Positions 62,230 through 64,000 of a stretch of 64,000 bases of DNA are shown one piece after another. Under the pieces are notes generated by a model that saw nothing but the letters and a program-made list of their open reading frames with translations, did no database searches and had not been told where the DNA came from. This DNA is from Halobacillus halophilus (GTDB lineage Bacteria; Bacillota; Bacilli; Bacillales; Halobacillaceae), in NCBI RefSeq assembly GCF_020171985.1, contig NZ_JAIVAL010000012.1, positions 1 to 64,000 of the forward strand, written 5' to 3'. Positions within the stretch are counted from its first letter, which is position 1; the number at the start of each line of letters is the position of its first letter. Both the position numbers and the translations under genes were made by a program.

Positions 62230-63777
62230 ATGGCTAAACTATATGAATTGCTGAAATCCATTCAAGTTTTAGATGCTTGGAACGAACAAGAGCTGGATAT
62301 TCATGGACTGGCTTATAACTCCAGAAAAGTGAAACAAGGAGATATTTTTGTATGTATTAAAGGGTTTAAAACGGATGGGCATGCGTATATATTAGAAGCT
62401 ATATCTAATGGAGCGGCAGCCATTGTAGTTGAAGATTATCAAGAAGGATGGGATGATATCCCGCAGTTTCGCGTAGCGGACAGTCGTCAGGCCCTTGCCG
62501 CGCTGAGCGACGCTTTCTATCATCATCCATCCCAATCGATGAAGACGATCGGCATCACCGCGACCAATGGAAAAACCTCTACATCATTTATGACCGATGC
62601 GATCCTCGAAGAGCACGGAGTTAAGACGGGTCTTATAGGCACAGTGGTTGTTAAATTCGGTGATTACTCCGAGCCGACGAAACTGACGACGCCGGAATCG
62701 CTCGACCTTCATCACTACTTTGCCCAAATGCGGGAGCAGGACGTCTCTCACGTAACGATGGAAGTGTCTTCTTCTGCCCTTGATTTAAAAAGGGTAGGGA
62801 GCGTGGATTTTGATATTGTCACGCTGAATAATATCAGCCGCGAGCATATCGATCTGCACGGTTCCTTTGAGGAGTACTTTAACGCTAAAGCGAGTCTGAT
62901 CAGGGAAGCGGGTGCAGATAAATGGGCCATCCTTAACCTGGATGATCCTTATTCAGCTTCTCTGGTGGATGAAACGAAAGCGCAGTTGCTTACTTTCAGC
63001 GTGGAAACAGGAGATGGCGATCTGATCTGTAAGAACCTTGACCTGTCCACCGGCCGCGCGAAATTTACAGTTGAAATCAGAAAGCCGATATATGTAGGAG
63101 AGGCACCAATTGAGCCTCAGGAATTTGATATTGAACTATCCACTCCTGGTTACCACTCTGTGTATAATTCCATGGTGGCTATTGCAGCTGGATTATTGAG
63201 TGAGGTGCCGGTTCCAACGATTCAAAAGGGACTGAAGTCCTTTGGAGGGGTGGAGCGCCGCTTTGAAATGGTATTTGAAGATGATTTTAAAATTTTAGAT
63301 GACCATTTTGCGAATTACGGCAATATTAATGTGACTTTAAGTACATTGCAGCAGATGGAGTATAATCAATTAAAGCTCGTCTATGCGATCCGCGGAAGCC
63401 GGGGGGTAACGGTTAACCGTGAGAATGCAAAAGCGATTGTGGAATGGGCTCCAAAGCTCGGCATTAAAGAGGTCATTGCGACCCTCAGTGAGTCTCATGT
63501 TACCGATAAAGACCAGGTCACTGATGAGGAGCTGCGGGTTTTCCAGGAAATGATGAAAGATGCAGGTATCCAGGTACACTTATATAAAGAATTGGATGAC
63601 GCTGTCCGCCACGCTTTATCAGAAGTAGGAACAGACGATGTTGTACTCTTAGCGGGATGCCAAGGTATGGACCCAGGAGCAAAAATCGCACTTGAGCAAT
63701 TAAACAAAGCGAGACCAGAAATGGATGAAGAAGAACTATTCAAGCCGCTGAAAAACAGAGTGGCAGGAATCATGTAG
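62230..63777 (+). CDS. MurE-like Mur ligase, probable L-ornithine/L-lysine-adding enzyme
   Basis: 515 aa. The N-terminal MurE domain has AYNSRKVKQGDIFVCIKGFK. The central domain has the ATP loop ITATNGKTSTS (about 109-118), NNISREHIDLHGSFEEYFN and the carbamylated Lys220 in NAKASLI. In the C-terminal domain the DNPR signature of diaminopimelate-adding MurE is missing; the aligned place reads ATLSESHVTDKD (about 417-428). The usual DYAHNPD stretch is also changed (LDDHFANYGN, 356-365). I infer a different diamino acid, L-ornithine fitting a Halobacillus-type wall. Lys, or a MurE-like accessory ligase, remain alternatives. Confidence 0.8.
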   Translation: MAKLYELLKSIQVLDAWNEQELDIHGLAYNSRKVKQGDIFVCIKGFKTDGHAYILEAISNGAAAIVVEDYQEGWDDIPQFRVADSRQALAALSDAFYHHPSQSMKTIGITATNGKTSTSFMTDAILEEHGVKTGLIGTVVVKFGDYSEPTKLTTPESLDLHHYFAQMREQDVSHVTMEVSSSALDLKRVGSVDFDIVTLNNISREHIDLHGSFEEYFNAKASLIREAGADKWAILNLDDPYSASLVDETKAQLLTFSVETGDGDLICKNLDLSTGRAKFTVEIRKPIYVGEAPIEPQEFDIELSTPGYHSVYNSMVAIAAGLLSEVPVPTIQKGLKSFGGVERRFEMVFEDDFKILDDHFANYGNINVTLSTLQQMEYNQLKLVYAIRGSRGVTVNRENAKAIVEWAPKLGIKEVIATLSESHVTDKDQVTDEELRVFQEMMKDAGIQVHLYKELDDAVRHALSEVGTDDVVLLAGCQGMDPGAKIALEQLNKARPEMDEEELFKPLKNRVAGIM

Positions 63778-63818
63778 TCATCATAGGAAGGTTCGGGTCT
63801 TACGCAAGGAGGCATTTC

Positions 63819-64000
63819 ATGAACGATAAACTAATCGGTATACTCGGAGGTATGGGGCCTGAGGCTACGGCCGAATGCTATCTCAAAATCATCCGGGCAA
63901 CCAGTGCCAGAAAGGATCAGGAACATTTCCGCGTCATTATCGACAGCAATGCAAAGATCCCTGACCGCACAGAAGCTATTTCCGGAAGAGGCGAAAATCC
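63819..64000 (+). CDS. Aspartate/glutamate racemase family protein (cut by window end)
   Basis: The first 60 codons are visible: MNDKLIGILGGMGPEATAEC, then YLKIIRATSARKDQEHFRVI. The GILGGMGPEAT signature belongs to the aspartate/glutamate racemase family. The first catalytic Cys should lie beyond the window (near residue 80). It starts 41 bp after the MurE-like gene with SD AAGGAGG, so is in the same operon. It likely supplies D-Asp for the neighbouring ligase. Confidence 0.88.
   Translation, partial: MNDKLIGILGGMGPEATAECYLKIIRATSARKDQEHFRVIIDSNAKIPDRTEAISGRGEN

Noticed and set aside
1-64000. CRISPR arrays, rRNA or tRNA genes
   Set aside because: No regularly spaced short direct repeats, no rRNA-like sequence and no tRNA cloverleaf with TTCGA-type arm were recognised by eye; a tool-based scan would be needed to exclude tRNAs formally.

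Overview
The window looks like chromosome from a moderately halophilic, spore-forming-type Bacillaceae, most probably Halobacillus or a close relative. The support is indirect: Firmicutes-style Shine-Dalgarno sites with many GTG/TTG starts, a lysine riboswitch, a glgBCDAP operon with glgD, Des/DesKR and Bce-type modules, sigma-B-like and CcpA-like sites, and at the right end an ATP-grasp ligase / MurE-like ligase / aspartate racemase cluster that would fit the L-Orn-D-Asp peptidoglycan known for Halobacillus. No rRNA, tRNA, CRISPR array, transposase or prophage block was seen.

Left third (1-24 kb): a lipoprotein, a double ferritin-like protein, a Nudix CoA-pyrophosphatase-like enzyme, a macro-domain deacetylase, a complete BceRSAB-like antimicrobial-peptide sensing and export module (minus strand), a branched-chain aminotransferase, a triple-LysM protein, dapA behind a lysine riboswitch, a SurA-like lipoprotein, the membrane-fluidity module des-desK-desR, a PadR/HAAS membrane pair, an Ltp-repeat protein and a CoA-disulfide reductase with rhodanese domain. 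Middle (24-47.5 kb): universal stress protein, MFS exporter, FMN lactate monooxygenase-like enzyme, dicarboxylate symporter, an NAD-binding stress-type protein, a YtxGH-like operon, and a large glycogen operon (glgB-glgC-glgD-glgA-glgP plus a GH13 hydrolase and a bacterial PH-domain protein), followed by a perfect parS-type palindrome, sigL with a perfect cre site, and a YihY/BrkB membrane protein. Right part (47.5-64 kb): an S58 peptidase, gltA-gltB-type glutamate synthase genes, a large catalase with sigma-B and PerR-like sites, an M20 dipeptidase, a GrpB protein with an N-terminal Cys cluster and the peptidoglycan cluster cut by the window end.

The most unusual structure is not a gene. Six intergenic regions (1-545, 19023-19520, 26187-26801, 31591-32265, 47489-47959, 55594-55721) carry members of one composite repeat. 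Full members have related ends in inverted orientation and two homologous GC-rich core arms facing opposite ways around a spacer. At one fixed point inside an arm they carry exchangeable inserts: a 60-bp double hairpin in four members, and an unrelated 101-bp interrupted hairpin in one. No member encodes a transposase.

Working together, the genes suggest carbon storage tied to nutrient status (glg with CodY-like and cre-like sites), nitrogen assimilation (gltA/gltB, sigL), oxidative stress defence (catalase, ferritin-like protein, CoA-disulfide reductase) and envelope upkeep (BceRSAB, DesKR, LysM, Orn/D-Asp peptidoglycan). Functional names come from motifs and remembered family features only; no database search was possible.
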